The notes under the pieces: model-generated
What the model was told of the DNA's origin: nothing
Databases searched by the model: none
Seen by the model: only the letters and a program-made list of their open reading frames with translations
Program-made: the position numbers and the translations under genes
In this document: in pieces, positions 62,998 through 64,000 of the stretch
Layout of the letters: each line of letters starts with the position of its first letter
How positions within the stretch are numbered: the stretch's first letter is position 1
NCBI GenBank assembly: GCA_001953215.1
Contig: CP019169.1
Location: forward strand, 4,216,001 to 4,280,000
Direction of reading: 5' to 3'
Length of the DNA: 64,000 nucleotides
Origin: Betaproteobacteria bacterium GR16-43
GTDB lineage: Bacteria > Pseudomonadota > Gammaproteobacteria > Burkholderiales > Usitatibacteraceae

Positions 62998-64000
62998 TTA
63001 ACCCTTGTTTGCGGCTTCGAACTTCCGCAGGATCTCGTTGCCCCGCTTGACGGCTTCGTCCATCGCCGCCTTCGCGTCCTTCTTGCCCGAGAACACGCCC
63101 TCCATCTCCTCCTCGATCGCCTCGCGGCCCTGCACGAAGTTGCCGAAGCGCAGGCCCTTGGAATTGGACGTGGGCGGCTTGTTGGTGAGCTGCTTCACCG
63201 CGATGTCGGCTCCGGGGTTCTTGTCGTAGTAACCGGACTTGCGCGTCATCTCGTAGGCCGCCTGCGTGATCGGCACGTAGCCCGTGCTGGTGTGCCAGTC
63301 CATCTGCACTTCCGGGCGCGAGAGGTAGGCGAAGAATTTCGCCACGCCCTTGTACGCGTTGTTGGTCTTTCCGCCCATGGTCCAGAGCGAGGCGCCGCCG
63401 ATGATGGAGTTCTGCGGCGCGCCCTTCACGTCGTCGTGATACGGAATGAAGTTCACCGACCACTCGAACTTCGCGTTGCGCTTGATGTTGGCCTGCGCGC
63501 CCGAGGACGAGGTGAGCATCGCGCACTCGCCGCTCCCGAACTTCGCCTCCGCCTGGTTGCCGCGCCCCGCGTAGGTGAACAGGCCCTTCTTGGCCATGTC
63601 ACCCAGCATCGCCACGTGGCGCACGTGCAGGGGCGAGTTGATCTGGAACTCGGAGTCGAGGCTGGCCATGCCGTTTTCCTTCGTGCCGATCGGCACGTTG
63701 TGCCAGGCCGAGAAGTTCTCGACGTGCATCCAGGAGGGCCAGCCGCTCGTGTAGACGCAGGACTGGCCCGCGGCCTTCAGCTTGTCCGCGGCCGCGAGGA
63801 ATTCCTTCCACGTCTTCGGGGCCTTGTTCGGGTCGAGGCCCGCCTTCTTGAAGGCGTCCTTGTTCACGTAGAACACCACGGTGGAGCTGTTGAACGGGAA
63901 CGAGAGCATGTTGCCCTTCGTGTCCGTGTAGTAGCCCGCGACCGTCGGCAGGTAGACCTTGGGATCGAAAGGCTCGTCGGCATCCTTCATCACCTTGGCC
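62998..64000 (-). CDS. ugpB: UgpB-type periplasmic substrate-binding protein, N-terminus beyond window
   Basis: At least 333 residues of an ABC binding protein; the frame stays open to the window end, so the signal peptide is missing. Segments MLSFPFNSSTVVFYVNKDAF, TWKEFLAAADKL and ASLWTMGG are typical of UgpB/MalE-type proteins. The genes downstream (ugpA, ugpE, ugpC) support glycerol-3-phosphate or glycerophosphocholine as ligand, but sugar binding cannot be ruled out. Confidence 0.88.
   Translation of the reverse strand, partial: AKVMKDADEPFDPKVYLPTVAGYYTDTKGNMLSFPFNSSTVVFYVNKDAFKKAGLDPNKAPKTWKEFLAAADKLKAAGQSCVYTSGWPSWMHVENFSAWHNVPIGTKENGMASLDSEFQINSPLHVRHVAMLGDMAKKGLFTYAGRGNQAEAKFGSGECAMLTSSSGAQANIKRNAKFEWSVNFIPYHDDVKGAPQNSIIGGASLWTMGGKTNNAYKGVAKFFAYLSRPEVQMDWHTSTGYVPITQAAYEMTRKSGYYDKNPGADIAVKQLTNKPPTSNSKGLRFGNFVQGREAIEEEMEGVFSGKKDAKAAMDEAVKRGNEILRKFEAANKG

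Overview
The window is GC-rich, densely coded chromosomal DNA that looks betaproteobacterial. The evidence is the lptF / pepA-holC-(small gene)-valS neighbourhood, the homodimeric aceE with a lipoyl-fused lpdA, the sigma-54-type pilA promoters, and family features such as the TctC-type binding protein, TfpZ and UgpBAEC. I saw no prophage, integrase, transposase gene, CRISPR array or rRNA.

Layout. 1-5.8 kb: a compact selenoneine plus ergothioneine locus. senA (cut by the window edge) and senB diverge from one CATG, followed by selD, egtB, an unassigned methyltransferase and a convergent egtD. EgtD makes hercynine, which both EgtB (sulfur) and SenA (selenium) can use; SelD and SenB supply the selenosugar. 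5.9-12 kb: a 1172-aa composite flavin/Fe-S oxidoreductase, a solitary TctC-type binding protein and small accessory genes. 12.1-25.2 kb: kynU next to tRNA-Ser(GGA), lptF, pepA-holC-valS, an MFS exporter with CoA/SDR enzymes, tusA and a chromate module (rhodanese-ChrB plus chrA). 25.3-28.4 kb: moaC, then an M48 protease overlapping a minimal soxX-soxA pair.

28.4-41.4 kb, all on the minus strand: a type IV pilus region with tfpZ and three nearly identical tandem pilin genes. Each pilin gene has its own sigma-54 promoter, a hairpin at the predicted mRNA 5' end and a strong terminator. Beyond them lies a signalling block: PP2C phosphatase, double-FHA protein, class-II-PDE-like metallo-hydrolase, GAF-PilB/GspE-type ATPase, GAF-HD-GYP phosphodiesterase and a membrane-spermidine-synthase fusion.

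41.7-47.6 kb: aceE-aceF-lpdA. 47.6-53.2 kb, minus strand: GAF protein, NUDIX hydrolase, tandem glycosyltransferase and three tandem paralogues of an unrecognised membrane-anchored family ending in a shared Gly-rich GGWDD tail. 53.2-59.4 kb: alaS, a DUF3224-like protein, recX, recA and an atypical lexA, whose promoter carries two GAAC-N4-GTTC operators, then cinA. 59.4-64 kb: a GNAT enzyme and ugpC-ugpE-ugpA-ugpB (ugpB is cut by the window end).

Three long, nearly perfect palindromic intergenic repeats were found: two share the same arms (9.4 and 22.6 kb) and one is unrelated (56.0 kb). All functional calls come from reading motifs and context; no database search was run.
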